Counted from the stretch's first letter, positions 41,330-51,162 are shown. The stretch: 64,000 bases of DNA from Algoriphagus sp. (GCA_029945945.1 JAQSDM010000009.1:310001-374000), one strand, 5' to 3'. The notes: generated from the sequence alone by a model not told the origin. Numbers and translations: made by a program.

Positions 41330-42979
41330 ATGAAAAAAATAATCATTTTATGCTTCCTGGGAGGACTATGCCCTTTCGGAAGTGAAGGTCAGAGTAAAGT
41401 TGCTTTCCCCGCGAGTACCCCTGTCCCGGCCCTTGATACGGTCGGGCAGGGCAGTGGGGCACTTATTTATGGAGAGCTCATCAATCCGGATTCTCTTCAC
41501 CCGGTCGAACTGGTTTTTTCTCCGCTTCAGCTTAAGCCGGATCTTCAGTGGGAACAGCAAACTTTTCCTGCAGAAATCCGCCACGGGGAATTCTTTGACG
41601 GGATTTTAGACCCAAGGGTAAAGAAATTCAGCGTCCGGTTGCCTCAGGTATCCGATGCTGCATACATGAGTTTGAAAGTGGGCGGACATACTATTTTGGA
41701 AAACTTTCTGGTTTTTCCCTCTGATTCTGTCATGGTGGGAATGGACCTGTCTAAGCTCCATCTGGTGTTCGGAGGTCCGCAGGCTGCATGGTTTGAAGCG
41801 CAGTATCAGCTTCAACTTTCAATGGAAAAACATCGCTTCGTGAATCCTCGAATCCTTTTTGAGTTTGACAGGGAAAAGATGCTTGCCACCGGGGACAACC
41901 GGAAAAACTGGGAAAAAGGAAGCAATGGGTTTGGGTCCCGCCTGATGATTTTGGAGCAGGGAAAGGATGGGCTTGACTGGGAAATTGCTTCTGTTTTAAC
42001 TCCTGAATTTGAGGTTCCTGCCAGAAAAGAACTGGAAGAGTGGAAAGGAAATATTCCTTCCGATCGGTTTGAACTCCTCCGAACGGAGCTGGTTTCAGGT
42101 TACCTGGCCCAAAAGTTAAGCTCCCTGAGAAGGTATGGGGTTTCTATGTCCCGGTCTCTTAAAGATTCTGCTGCCCTGGCGAAAATAGGAGAGGTCTATC
42201 CTGAAATTCAGGATCATTACAGTTCCCGACTCAAGGAGTTGAAGGATTTGAACTCTGCAGGTTACCTGAACCTGGTTCATGAATGGGTTTTGTTTCAGGC
42301 CTCTATTGAGCAAAAACCTGCAATGGATTTAATTATTGCCGGTTATGAAGGAGAAGAAAGAGAACGCCTTCTCTTCACTACTTTGTATTATACCATCAAC
42401 CGTTCAGAGGATCCGCAAGGTGAATTAACCCGATTTGGTGAATTTTTTACTCTTCCTCAATGGCGAAGTAAGTGGGAAAACCTTTGCAACAGGTATGCTC
42501 TCAATCGGCCTTTGATTCCTGCTCAGTTTAGAACAATTGCCGGAGATCCAATCCAACTTAATTCATTTTCCGGAAAACCGGTACTGCTTTACTTCTATTT
42601 CTCTACCTGTACACACAGCGCCAATTTCTTTAAAAACTACCTCTGGCCATTGTATGAGGAAACTTCAAAATCGGCAGGGTATAAACTGATCGCCGTCTCG
42701 ATTGATAATGATCCTGAGCTTTGGAAAAACTCAATTCCGGACTATTCCCATCCTGAGCTGACCAACCTCAATCTTCCTTCAAAGGAATGGAGAGCCTGGC
42801 TGGACTATTACCTGTTTACCGGCTACCCCAGAACAATTCTGCTGGATACAAAAGGAAACCTCCTGTCCCTGCGGCTCAAAGGGGAAAACTATGAGGACTT
42901 CAAAGCCAGATTTCTAAAGCTGCTTGAAAATTCCGGACAGCCAGCAACAGCCTCTTACAAAAGTCCAATTAACCCTTAA
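41330..42979 (+). CDS. TlpA-like thioredoxin-fold protein with incomplete CxxC
   Basis: A 549-residue exported protein with signal peptide MKKIIILCFLGGLCPFGSEG. Residues about 25-400 form a long N-terminal region typical of the large TlpA-like proteins next to Bacteroidota SusC genes. Residues about 405-540 are a thioredoxin/AhpC-TSA-like fold (IQLNSFSGKPVLLYFYFSTC, TGYPRTILLDTKGNLL with the cis-proline after YP). The active site reads STCTHSAN, so it has one cysteine (about residue 427) where TlpA proteins have CxxC, and disulfide reductase activity is unlikely in the usual form. 11 bases separate it from susC, so it is probably co-transcribed. Confidence 0.82.
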   Translation: MKKIIILCFLGGLCPFGSEGQSKVAFPASTPVPALDTVGQGSGALIYGELINPDSLHPVELVFSPLQLKPDLQWEQQTFPAEIRHGEFFDGILDPRVKKFSVRLPQVSDAAYMSLKVGGHTILENFLVFPSDSVMVGMDLSKLHLVFGGPQAAWFEAQYQLQLSMEKHRFVNPRILFEFDREKMLATGDNRKNWEKGSNGFGSRLMILEQGKDGLDWEIASVLTPEFEVPARKELEEWKGNIPSDRFELLRTELVSGYLAQKLSSLRRYGVSMSRSLKDSAALAKIGEVYPEIQDHYSSRLKELKDLNSAGYLNLVHEWVLFQASIEQKPAMDLIIAGYEGEERERLLFTTLYYTINRSEDPQGELTRFGEFFTLPQWRSKWENLCNRYALNRPLIPAQFRTIAGDPIQLNSFSGKPVLLYFYFSTCTHSANFFKNYLWPLYEETSKSAGYKLIAVSIDNDPELWKNSIPDYSHPELTNLNLPSKEWRAWLDYYLFTGYPRTILLDTKGNLLSLRLKGENYEDFKARFLKLLENSGQPATASYKSPINP

Positions 42980-42990
42980 CCATATACTTG

Positions 42991-45900
42991 ATGAAAAAAA
43001 TTTTACTTCTGGGGCTTCTGTTTCTGCTGGTAGCAAAACTGGAAGCCAGACAAGGTACTTTGCCTGAACTGAAAGGAAAAGTACTCAATGCAGCCGATCA
43101 GACTCCGATCCCCGGAGTGAATGTAGTGATCAAAGGAACTTCGAAAGGAGGAATAACTGAAGAAGACGGGAGCTTTACTCTTGACCTAAATCCCGGAGAG
43201 TTTACCCTGAGCATCAGTTTTATTGGATTTAAAACTCAGGAATTGGATGTTTCTTTTCCGTCAGAAAACTCATTGACAATTCTCCTGGAAGAGGATGCAG
43301 TAAGCCTTGCGGAGTTTCAGGTCCTTTCTACAGGATTCCAGGAACTTCCGGCAGAAAGGGCCACAGGTTCCTTTGTTCAGATTGACGAGGAATTGGTGAA
43401 CAGGCGGGTAAGTACCTCCATTCTGGACAGGCTGGAAGATATTACCCCAGGGCTGATCTTCAACAGGGACCGGCCTGACCTTGGTCCGGGGGAGAGCATC
43501 AGCATCCGAGGTAACAGTACCCTTCTGGCAAACCGGAATCCCCTGATTGTGGTGGATAATCTGGCTTACGACGGGCCTGTTGAAAACCTGAATCCCAATG
43601 ACGTGGAGAGTATTACCGTTCTCAGGGATGCTGCAGCCGCTTCAATTTGGGGAGCACGTGCAGGGAATGGAGTCATCGTAATCAAAACCAAAAGCGGGAA
43701 ATATGACAGCCCGCTCAGGTTGAATTTCAATTCCAACCTGACCTGGGGACAGGCATTTGATCCCTACTATGCACCTCAGATGAATATCTCTGAATTCGTG
43801 GATGTGGAGCAGCGCCTCTTCAATCAGGGAGTTTTTGCCGGGCAGGAGCAGGGATTCGGAAATCCCAAACTCTCGCCGGTTGTGGAAAATCTGATTGCTT
43901 TGCGTGATGGGGAAATTACACAATCAGAACTTGATGCTCGTTTGAGCGGATATAAGGGTAGGGACTCAAGGTCTGATTTGAGTAAATATTTTTACCGGAC
44001 TTCTTTAAACCAGCAGTATTCCCTGCAACTGAGCGGTGGCAGTTCGGCTTATTCCTATCTGTTAGGAATGGGGTATGATACTAACCGGGAAACCCAACAG
44101 GCTACCGGGAATGAGAGGATTACCCTCAATGCCCGGCAAAACTGGAAGTTGCTGAACGGCAAACTGAAATTTGGATTGGGTACTTACCTCATTCAATCGG
44201 ATCGGTCATCCTCTTTTCCGGATATAATCGGAATTGAACCCTATGATCAATTGGTCGACGGATCTGGTCAGCCCTTACCCATCTTCTGGAAATACAGTTC
44301 CAGGTTCAAAGAAAGCTTCAGGGATGACGGACTCCTCGATTGGGAATATTATCCATTTAACGAGCTAGGTTTAAGGCCGCGAACTTTCAGACAAACTGAA
44401 TTAAGAATCAATCCCAGAATTGAATGGGAAATCACCAAGGGACTCAGTTTAGTTTCAAATTACCAATTCTGGCAAAGTAATTCAGAAGAGAATCAGGTAA
44501 GCGGATTGGAAAGCTACTTTGCCCGGGATCTGATCAATCAGTTTACTGAAATCGGATCTGTCGGAGCAATTACCAACCGTGTTCCGATAGGCAGTATTTA
44601 TGATTTTTCCGGAAACCGGGCTTTCAGCCATAATTGGAGAACTCAGCTCAATCTGAACAAAACTTTCGGGAATGATCATGAGCTGAATGCACTGGCAGGT
44701 TTTGAGGTCAAAGACTTTCAATCCGATGGAAGGCTGGGAAGAGCGTATGGGTATGACGTTGAAACCGGGCTTTCACAACCCATGGATAATCTGACCTTTT
44801 ACCCGGATTTGACAACCGGATTTACAAATCAGATTCCTTTTCGTCAGTCCTTCAGCGGTATTATCAATCGGTACATTTCCTATTTTACCAATGCAGGCTA
44901 TACCTACAAGAGCAAATATCTGGTGACAGGTTCAGCCCGTCTGGACGGTTCAAATCTCTATGGAGTAAGCACCAATAATCAGATTGTTCCCTTATGGTCA
45001 GCAGGGATGGGTTGGATTTTGTCTGAAGAAAACTGGATGAATTGGGAGCGGATTGATTACCTCAAGTTAAAAGCTTCCTATGGTTACAATGGAAATACAA
45101 ATCCGGCAGCAACGGCTTTTACCACCGCGACTTTGTTTACTGCGTCTTCGAACAGATGGGTTGGGCAACCCTGGCTTTCGGTAATCTCTCCTCCAAATCC
45201 GGAACTTCGGTGGGAAAAAATTAAAATTATCAATCTGGGGGCTGAATTTGAGCTTTTTGGAAGTCGCCTGAATGGTGGGTTGGAAGTGTACCGAAAAGAA
45301 GGCATTGACCTTTTTGGAAGTCAGCCCAATTACCCTTCCTCAGGGCAATCCACCATCACCAGAAATTATGCAAACACCCTGACCAATGGCCTGGATCTTA
45401 ATTTGTCCGGAAAACTATTGACTGGTGAATTAAACTGGACTGCTCATTTCTTTTATAGCCGGATATCCGAAAAAGTTACCGGCTATGCAGTTGAACCTGT
45501 TCCTGCTTCGGTTGCTGCTTATTCCTCGGGTTTATCAGGGATTTCTCCATCACCGGTCGAAGGATATCCCCTGTATTCCATGTTCAGTTTCCCTTTTGCA
45601 GGACTTAATCCAGCCAATGGAAACCCTCAGGGGATTCTGGACGGCGAGCCAAGTTCCAATTATTCCGGAATATTGGCTTCTACCGAAATGGAAGATCTGG
45701 TCTATCATGGATCATCCATTCCAACTCATTTTGGAGCAATACGAAATCAGTTTAACTGGAGAGGATTTGAATTCTCATTCAATATAAGCTACCGGATGGG
45801 TTATTATTTCCGAAGGGAATCTATCGTGTATGATAACCTGAACAGGGGAGAGATAGGGCATTCGGATTATCAGCTCAGATGGCAAAAGCCTGGCGATGAA

Positions 45901-46197
45901 CTAATGACATCAGTTCCTTCTGATCCCTTGAAAGCTGATCCCCAGCGAAACTCGTTCGATTTGATAAGCTCCCGTTCGGTCAGGAAGGGTGACCATATCC
46001 GATTCCAGGACATTCAGTTTTCTTATACCCTGAATCGGGAAAGGATGAAAAACGCTCCTTTTAATCAGATTCAGCTGTACAGCTACTTCAATAACCTGGG
46101 AATTCTCTGGAAAGCAGCGAAGGATGTAAGAGATCCCGATTTTCGGAATATCCAGGCTCCCCGAACATACTCACTAGGACTTAAAATGAATTTCTAA
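42991..46197 (+). CDS. SusC/RagA-type TonB-linked outer-membrane protein
   Basis: A 1068-residue outer-membrane importer. After the signal peptide, residues about 26-105 form the carboxypeptidase-regulatory-like domain (LKGKVLNAADQTPIPGVNVV, ITEEDGSFTL). The plug follows (ISIRGNSTLLANRNPLIVVD, NVESI-type DVESITVLRDAAAASIWGAR, GVIVIKTKSG), then a long beta-barrel ending in LGLKMNF with the usual terminal phenylalanine. It works with the SusD lipoprotein encoded next to take up a large substrate. The ATG at 42991 is preferred over a TTG one codon before. With a TlpA-like neighbour and no glycoside hydrolase, a peptide substrate is as likely as a glycan. Confidence 0.95.
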   Translation: MKKILLLGLLFLLVAKLEARQGTLPELKGKVLNAADQTPIPGVNVVIKGTSKGGITEEDGSFTLDLNPGEFTLSISFIGFKTQELDVSFPSENSLTILLEEDAVSLAEFQVLSTGFQELPAERATGSFVQIDEELVNRRVSTSILDRLEDITPGLIFNRDRPDLGPGESISIRGNSTLLANRNPLIVVDNLAYDGPVENLNPNDVESITVLRDAAAASIWGARAGNGVIVIKTKSGKYDSPLRLNFNSNLTWGQAFDPYYAPQMNISEFVDVEQRLFNQGVFAGQEQGFGNPKLSPVVENLIALRDGEITQSELDARLSGYKGRDSRSDLSKYFYRTSLNQQYSLQLSGGSSAYSYLLGMGYDTNRETQQATGNERITLNARQNWKLLNGKLKFGLGTYLIQSDRSSSFPDIIGIEPYDQLVDGSGQPLPIFWKYSSRFKESFRDDGLLDWEYYPFNELGLRPRTFRQTELRINPRIEWEITKGLSLVSNYQFWQSNSEENQVSGLESYFARDLINQFTEIGSVGAITNRVPIGSIYDFSGNRAFSHNWRTQLNLNKTFGNDHELNALAGFEVKDFQSDGRLGRAYGYDVETGLSQPMDNLTFYPDLTTGFTNQIPFRQSFSGIINRYISYFTNAGYTYKSKYLVTGSARLDGSNLYGVSTNNQIVPLWSAGMGWILSEENWMNWERIDYLKLKASYGYNGNTNPAATAFTTATLFTASSNRWVGQPWLSVISPPNPELRWEKIKIINLGAEFELFGSRLNGGLEVYRKEGIDLFGSQPNYPSSGQSTITRNYANTLTNGLDLNLSGKLLTGELNWTAHFFYSRISEKVTGYAVEPVPASVAAYSSGLSGISPSPVEGYPLYSMFSFPFAGLNPANGNPQGILDGEPSSNYSGILASTEMEDLVYHGSSIPTHFGAIRNQFNWRGFEFSFNISYRMGYYFRRESIVYDNLNRGEIGHSDYQLRWQKPGDELMTSVPSDPLKADPQRNSFDLISSRSVRKGDHIRFQDIQFSYTLNRERMKNAPFNQIQLYSYFNNLGILWKAAKDVRDPDFRNIQAPRTYSLGLKMNF

Positions 46198-46339
46198 CCT
46201 CTGGTAAGGGGTAAAAGAATGACTTGAGAATTTAAGAGTAAAGCTTTCTTCATAGACCTGGGGTAGGGATTTTCCCTCTCCTTCAAAGATTTCCGGCGGC
46301 TGGTTACCGTCACCCCTTACCTGACTTAATCTTAATCAA

Positions 46340-47689
46340 ATGAAAAAAATAACATGTGTAATATGGATTTCATTCGCCTTAATATGGGGCGGTTGTGAAG
46401 GGTTTCTGGATGCGAAACCCGAAAAAAGCCTGGTCATTCCCGATTCTTTGGATGAGTTTCAGGCTTTGCTTGATGCTGAGCCAAGATCGATGAATTCGAT
46501 GACCAAAATGGGTTTTCTGAGTTCAGATGAACTGGTCCTGGCAAATCCTTTGGTGAACTTGCTGACGCTTGAGGAACGGGCTTCTTACCTATGGGAAGGG
46601 GATTATTACACTCCTGATGATGCCGGAGTTGACTGGGCTTTTTCCTACAGGAAAATATTTTATGCGAATCTGGTAATTGAAGGTGTAAGGGACTATAAGC
46701 CCATGAATGAAACGGAAAAAGAAAGAGCAAGGCAGTTGGATGCTGCTGCGAGATTTTATCGGGCATTTGCTCATTTTTCCCTTGCCACCCAATTTATGGG
46801 GCCTTATGATCCTTCGAATCCGGATATGCCTGGAATACCGGTACGAAAAGCGGCTGATTTAAATGCAACTAGTCCCTTGCTTACAGCCAAAGAAGTTTTT
46901 GATTTTATCCGGGAGGACCTGGAAGTGGCCAGAACAATCCTTTCTCCTAAACCTGATATTCCGACCAGGGCATCGGCATGGGCAGCAGAGGCACTCTTGA
47001 GCAGGGTTTGCCTTTACATGCAGGATTATGAAAGTGCCTTTATCCACGCCGGTAACGCATTGAAAATTGCAAATGAGCTTCTAGACTACAATACCCTGAA
47101 TAAATCACTTCGAAACATTTTCCCCAGATTCAATCTGGAGGTAATACATCATGCCCATATGTTTTCAGGCAGATTCACTTCCAATAACCAGATGTATGTA
47201 AATCCTGATTTGTATGCCATGTATGATGCGAATGATTTGAGAAAAACCCTCCTTTTTAGTGCAAGTCCGGTTGCAGGAAGGATGAATTGTTTCGGACGAT
47301 ATACAGGAGAATTTCTATTGTATGGAGGATTGGCTACAGATGAAGTTGTTCTGGACAGAGCAGAAGCAGCCGCCCGAATCGGAAATGATGCACAGGCCTT
47401 GGCTGATTTGAATTACCTTCTGGAAAATCGGTATCGAATCGGAGATTTTGTGCCTTATACTGATCTGAAAGGAAAGAATCTGATTAAAAAGATCGCTGAA
47501 GAAAGGAGAAAAGAACTGGTGTTCAGGGGAATACGATGGCTGGATCTGAGAAGATATAATCAGGATCCTGAAATGGCTGTAACCCTTGACAGGAAATACA
47601 ATGGTCTTGAAAATAAGCTGGAACCCGGATCAGCCAGATATACTTTCCCAATTCCTCCCAGGGAATTGAGGTTGAATGAGATGTTGTGA
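46340..47689 (+). CDS. SusD/RagB-type surface lipoprotein
   Basis: A 449-residue lipoprotein. The signal peptide ends in WGGC (Cys19), followed by EGFLDAKPEKSLVIPDSLDE, the start typical of RagB/SusD proteins. Helical repeats with ARFYRAFAHFSLATQFMGPY and ASAWAAEALLSRVCLYMQDYESA correspond to the TPR-like core. The C-terminal KIAEERRKELVFRGIRWLDLRRYN block is the family hallmark. It caps the SusC pore and binds the substrate. A short terminator follows. Confidence 0.94.
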   Translation: MKKITCVIWISFALIWGGCEGFLDAKPEKSLVIPDSLDEFQALLDAEPRSMNSMTKMGFLSSDELVLANPLVNLLTLEERASYLWEGDYYTPDDAGVDWAFSYRKIFYANLVIEGVRDYKPMNETEKERARQLDAAARFYRAFAHFSLATQFMGPYDPSNPDMPGIPVRKAADLNATSPLLTAKEVFDFIREDLEVARTILSPKPDIPTRASAWAAEALLSRVCLYMQDYESAFIHAGNALKIANELLDYNTLNKSLRNIFPRFNLEVIHHAHMFSGRFTSNNQMYVNPDLYAMYDANDLRKTLLFSASPVAGRMNCFGRYTGEFLLYGGLATDEVVLDRAEAAARIGNDAQALADLNYLLENRYRIGDFVPYTDLKGKNLIKKIAEERRKELVFRGIRWLDLRRYNQDPEMAVTLDRKYNGLENKLEPGSARYTFPIPPRELRLNEML

Positions 47690-47699
47690 AATGGAAAAA

Positions 47700-47722
47700 A
47701 AGGGGAGGAATTTCCTCCCCTT
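47700..47722. terminator. Terminator between convergent genes
   Basis: AAGGGGAGGAA (47700-47710) pairs with TTCCTCCCCTT (47712-47722), preceded by an A-run on the + strand. It lies between the susD stop and the end of the minus-strand DUF6520-type gene. Confidence 0.72.
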
Positions 47723-47732
47723 ACCTTAAAGA

Positions 47733-47984
47733 TTAATTTCCGTGGTATACGAAAATCCCTTCTTTCTCCATCGGAGCAGAACCATTGGGTGCAGTCCGGG
47801 TACATACTTCTTCGGCTTCATTGCACTCATAGGTAGTTGGACCCGGAATCAATCCGGTGACATTTCTCCAAACTGAACCATCCAGACCATACTCAGGTCC
47901 GGATTGCGGTCCGGAGAAAGCCATTGCAAATCCAGCTCCCAGCACCAAAGCAAGTACTGGAAGCAGTTTTCTTAGTTTATCCAT
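47733..47984 (-). CDS. DUF6520-type small secreted protein
   Basis: An 83-residue protein with a signal peptide (LRKLLPVLALVLGAGFAMAF) and a short polar mature part with two cysteines (YECNEAEEVCTRTAPNG). It matches the layout of DUF6520, small Bacteroidota proteins often encoded beside MauE/DoxX genes, as is the case here (48988). The function is unknown, and the cysteine pair would suit a redox partner. A stable hairpin lies just upstream of the start codon. Confidence 0.7.
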   Translation of the reverse strand: MDKLRKLLPVLALVLGAGFAMAFSGPQSGPEYGLDGSVWRNVTGLIPGPTTYECNEAEEVCTRTAPNGSAPMEKEGIFVYHGN

Positions 47985-47992
47985 ATCAATGT

Positions 47993-48019
47993 CCCTTTTT
48001 TTAACCGATCAAAAAAGGG
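47993..48019 (-). promoter_or_regulatory. 5'-leader hairpin of the DUF6520-type gene
   Basis: CCCTTTTTT (47993-48001) pairs exactly with AAAAAAGGG (48011-48019) around a nine-base loop. In the minus direction the hairpin ends about eight bases before the ATG, where it could influence ribosome access. Confidence 0.4.
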
Positions 48020-48183
48020 TAAACCGCTAGGGTTGTTTGCCTACTCTGTTCAGGGTTTTCAGCTTCTCCCTGGGGCGGTCATCAGTAGTAAGCTTGCCTC
48101 TCAACTCAAGCTTCGGAGAGGAATGACCTTCCTTTCATTTTATCATTTTTTGCAGTTTCTGTTCCCTTCAAGTTGGAAACTGC

Positions 48184-48219
48184 AGAGCGGTGGGTCCACC
48201 TCACCGCTCTCTTTTTTTT
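48184..48219 (+). terminator. Terminator-like hairpin with T-run
   Basis: AGAGCGGTG (48184-48192) and CACCGCTCT (48202-48210) form a nine-base-pair stem followed by an eight-base T-run. There is no annotated + strand gene directly upstream. Either an unrecognised transcript ends here or it is a relict. Confidence 0.6.
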
Positions 48220-48340
48220 CTTCATCATTTCTAATTCAGTGTTCGGTATTCCAAATTATTTTGATGCTGCTCTTATTTTGGATTTCGCTTTCACCTTCAA
48301 CCTTTAATCTTTTAAACTTTTTTCCTTCCCAAAGATTTTC

Positions 48341-48987
48341 AATGTCGAACTACCTATCACAGGATTTTCAATCTGACTAAACATTAACCTCAAGCTTTCC
48401 ATTTCCTACCCGTGGTTTGTGTCCTCACAGACCACTTCGATTTTTGTGATTAGTAATGTCGAACTACCTAACAAGGATTTTCGATCCGATCCAACATCAA
48501 CCTCAAGCTTTCGATTTCCATTGCGCTGGTAACTAACTCACATTTCCATATTAACCAACTGCACCATCGCTGCCACATTGGTTCACCTAATTTCCCGGGG
48601 TTTCACCCCGGGCTATTAAAAGTTTGATCCCTTCTGGATCCTGATTCCGTGGAGATTGGAATTTTTCGATCTGATGGAAGTGAAGGTCTCTTCCAATTTT
48701 AAATTCCTAATTCTCAAATTTTAAATTCCAAGGATGGGTCTCGCTTGGCTATTATAGTAAAGGCCTTCTGCCTTTTTTGAATGATGAGTATTTTCATTTC
48801 TACCAATCGGAAGTCCTTGCTTAATTTGACCACTAATCAAGCTCCCTCTCATTTAGGAGAGGGCTGGGGTGAGGTAAATCCCCGCTTTTCGATATTTGTA
48901 ATGTCGAACTACCTAACAAGGATTTTCAATCCGACCAAACATCAACCTTTTCACTTTTCCACCTTCCAACCTTTCACCCTCCACCTT
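48341..48987. repeat. Cluster of diverse repeats between DUF6520 and MauE genes
   Basis: Three direct repeats starting AATGTCGAACTACCTA (48341, about 48455, 48900). One copy of the RAYT palindrome (48412-48435, GTGGTTTGTGTCCTCACAGA...), about 20 kb from the transposase. A CCCGGGG/CCCCGGG hairpin (48594-48612). A CCCTCTC...GAGAGGGCTGG element (about 48843-48875). TTTCACCTTCCACC units at 48955-49015 run into the 3' end of the MauE gene. No gene is supported in 47985-48987. Confidence 0.8.
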
Positions 48988-49410
48988 TCACCTTCCACCT
49001 TTCACCCCCTGTCTTGATGGATTGAGGTACATCCCAAACACTGCGATTCCGACAAAAACTAAATTCAAAACAAAATGCTCCGCCCAACCCAGATTTTCCA
49101 AAATACCGGCACAATTGCAGGGAACTCTTGGAAAAGCTCCCGCCCAAATCAACCCGACATAAGTAGTAAATACTGAAAGCACCAAAATACTCCCAAGATA
49201 TCCCCACCAACGCGTCACTGAAAAGAGCAGGAGCAGGGCAAGCAGCAACTCAACTACCGGAACTGTATAGGTTAATATCTCTGCCAGTTCGCTTGATAAA
49301 GTCTGATTGTGAAATGCCTTCCGGCTTTGGTCAAAACCAATAAGTTTATCCAATCCGGTATAGGTCCAGAGAAAAATAAGAAAAGCAGCAGGTGCAGTTT
49401 TCAAATTCAT
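48988..49410 (-). CDS. MauE/DoxX-type membrane protein
   Basis: A 140-residue protein with four transmembrane helices: TAPAAFLIFLWTYTGLDKLI, LTYTVPVVELLLALLLLF, YLGSILVLSVFTTYVGLIWA and FVLNLVFVGIAVFGMYL. The loop FPRVPCNCAGILENLGW carries the C-x-C typical of MauE-like redox-associated proteins, thought to supply electrons for disulfide reduction at the membrane. It fits with the TlpA-like and cysteine-bearing DUF6520 proteins nearby. The C-terminal RQGVKGGR is encoded by TTTCACC-type repeat units. Confidence 0.82.
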   Translation of the reverse strand: MNLKTAPAAFLIFLWTYTGLDKLIGFDQSRKAFHNQTLSSELAEILTYTVPVVELLLALLLLFSVTRWWGYLGSILVLSVFTTYVGLIWAGAFPRVPCNCAGILENLGWAEHFVLNLVFVGIAVFGMYLNPSRQGVKGGR

Positions 49411-49676
49411 AATCCTACAGTTTGTTTATGAAAATTAACCTCTTGCTTCCTTGTTATGCCATGCCATTTGTCATCACTAAAAAATAAATGCTCAAAAACA
49501 TGCCATGTGGCAGGTTTTTTAGGTTTTTTTTTCACCATCCCCTTGGATATCTTGAATAGGAAGATAGTTCACATTACATTAACATTCAATTCTTAGTTTG
49601 TTTTCGAGTTTTGGCCGATCTTTTTTTTCTTAATGGCCTGATAATTAGTGATTAATTAACTCTAACTGTTTCGCAT

Positions 49677-50273
49677 ATGGATGATTTTAAGAAAAGGATG
49701 TGGGAGGACTATCACCAAATAATTCCCCTTTCATTAGAAATTTATGAGGATGTTTTCAGATCCCTCATTCTTAAAAAAATCAAAAAAGGTATTATCATCA
49801 AGCAACCGGGAACAGCCGATGGAGTGAGTAGATATCTATGCGAAGGGTTTATCGGTGAATATGTTTATGTAAATGGTGAATATGTATTGGAGCAAATTTT
49901 TCAGCCTACCGATACAGTTTTTGATGACAGTTCTTTTTATCCCCAGATTAAAACTGATGTTTTTTTGAAAGCCTTAAGTGATGTGGTTTTTTTGGAATTT
50001 TCAAAAGAGTCCGAACTCATGGTAATTAAAAAGTCGAGAGAGTTGAATCGACTTTCCCACTTTGTAATTCATCGTCTCACCGAAAGGAAAAGCAACCTGA
50101 ACCGAATTCGGTTAAAAAGATTGGAAAAAGGGTATCCTGATTTGCTGAAGGAGTATCCGGGAGTTGAAACGGTATTGACCCAGTCCGATATTGCCTCATT
50201 TTTTGCTTCAAGTGTTCGATCTGTTGCCAGGCTTCAGGCAAAACTTAAAAAGGAGGATAATGGATCGGAATGA
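49677..50273 (+). CDS. Crp/Fnr family transcriptional regulator
   Basis: A 198-residue protein with an N-terminal cyclic-nucleotide-binding-like beta-barrel (GIIIKQPGTADGVSRYLCEG, GEYVYVNGEYVLEQIF), a long dimer helix and a C-terminal helix-turn-helix (VLTQSDIASFFASSVRSVAR, residues about 163-183). The barrel lacks an obvious cAMP-binding R-S pair, as is common for Bacteroidota members. Its 3' end overlaps the terpene synthase start by 14 bases, so it is the likely partner or regulator of that gene. Confidence 0.85.
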   Translation: MDDFKKRMWEDYHQIIPLSLEIYEDVFRSLILKKIKKGIIIKQPGTADGVSRYLCEGFIGEYVYVNGEYVLEQIFQPTDTVFDDSSFYPQIKTDVFLKALSDVVFLEFSKESELMVIKKSRELNRLSHFVIHRLTERKSNLNRIRLKRLEKGYPDLLKEYPGVETVLTQSDIASFFASSVRSVARLQAKLKKEDNGSE

Positions 50274-51162
50274 TTTTCCTGTTTCATTGAATCTTTCCAC
50301 TCCCCGACTGGATATAGAAGTTTTGATCTGGGCGTGGAATTGTCGCCTTTTTATAAGTCCCGGAGAACTTGAAAAGGCGAAGAGCCAAAAATTAAATTGG
50401 TTTGCTTCTTATCTTTTCCCTGAGGCGGAAGAAGGGGTTTTGAAAGGAACAATGAAGTTTTTCCTATGGCTTTTTTTGGTTGATGATCTGCTTGATTCTG
50501 AAAACCAGGACTCGTCGCAGGAATTTTTGAATCAACTCCTGAATCACAAAACCGGAAGTTCCTGTGGAAGATTTGATGTTTTCCTTGAAGTGCTGCCGGA
50601 AATCAAGGTATGGTGGGAAAGCCTTGGCGGAGAAAAATGGCAAAAAGCCTGGAAGGAAAACTGGGAGCATTATCTGGACGGACTCAGATGGGAATTCCAA
50701 AATAAAAAAAATGGAATAAGACCAAATCTTTCAGATTACAGGCTTTTCAGACCTTATTTTTCCGGGGTATTTCTTGCTATTCACTTATTGAGACTTCCTG
50801 ATCTGGTCGAATCTTGTGAATCAAATTTGCTTGAAGGAAAAATAGCGCGATTGATTTGTTTATGCAATGACCTGAGTTCCGCAGAAAAAGAAAAACAAGT
50901 CGGCGATTTCAATAACGAGTTGTTGTTGATGATAGTCGAACATAGAATCAGCCCAATTCAGGCAAAAACATACTTAGTTACGGAAATAAAAAATCTTAGT
51001 AAGGATATAAAATTACTCACCGTACAATCGGCAAAGTCTTCCCTCTCATGTACTGACTGGACCAGGAGGCTGAATTTGCTTTTGGGCGGATGCTTATTTT
51101 GGGCATCTCAGGATACAAATCGATACCAATCTACTTTAAACGGTCATACAATCAAGCTCTGA
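50260..51162 (+). CDS. Class I terpene synthase
   Basis: A 300-residue helical protein with both metal-binding motifs of class I terpene cyclases: DDLLD (residues 75-79, in FFLWLFLVDDLLD) and NDLSSAEKE (203-211), matching ND(L/I/V)x(S/T)xxxE. RPYFSGV near residue 164 fits the diphosphate-sensor arginine, and an RY pair lies near the C-terminus (TNRYQS). It would ionise and cyclise an isoprenyl diphosphate in the cytoplasm. The product cannot be inferred. The ATG at 50260 has an AGGAGG sequence three bases upstream, unusual for Bacteroidota, and overlaps the Crp/Fnr gene. No prenyl synthase or P450 is nearby. Confidence 0.85.
   Translation: MDRNDFPVSLNLSTPRLDIEVLIWAWNCRLFISPGELEKAKSQKLNWFASYLFPEAEEGVLKGTMKFFLWLFLVDDLLDSENQDSSQEFLNQLLNHKTGSSCGRFDVFLEVLPEIKVWWESLGGEKWQKAWKENWEHYLDGLRWEFQNKKNGIRPNLSDYRLFRPYFSGVFLAIHLLRLPDLVESCESNLLEGKIARLICLCNDLSSAEKEKQVGDFNNELLLMIVEHRISPIQAKTYLVTEIKNLSKDIKLLTVQSAKSSLSCTDWTRRLNLLLGGCLFWASQDTNRYQSTLNGHTIKL

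Noticed and set aside
48033-48380. 115-residue + strand frame
   Set aside because: It runs through a terminator hairpin and repeat sequence, has unnatural Ser/Phe/Leu composition and no family signature.
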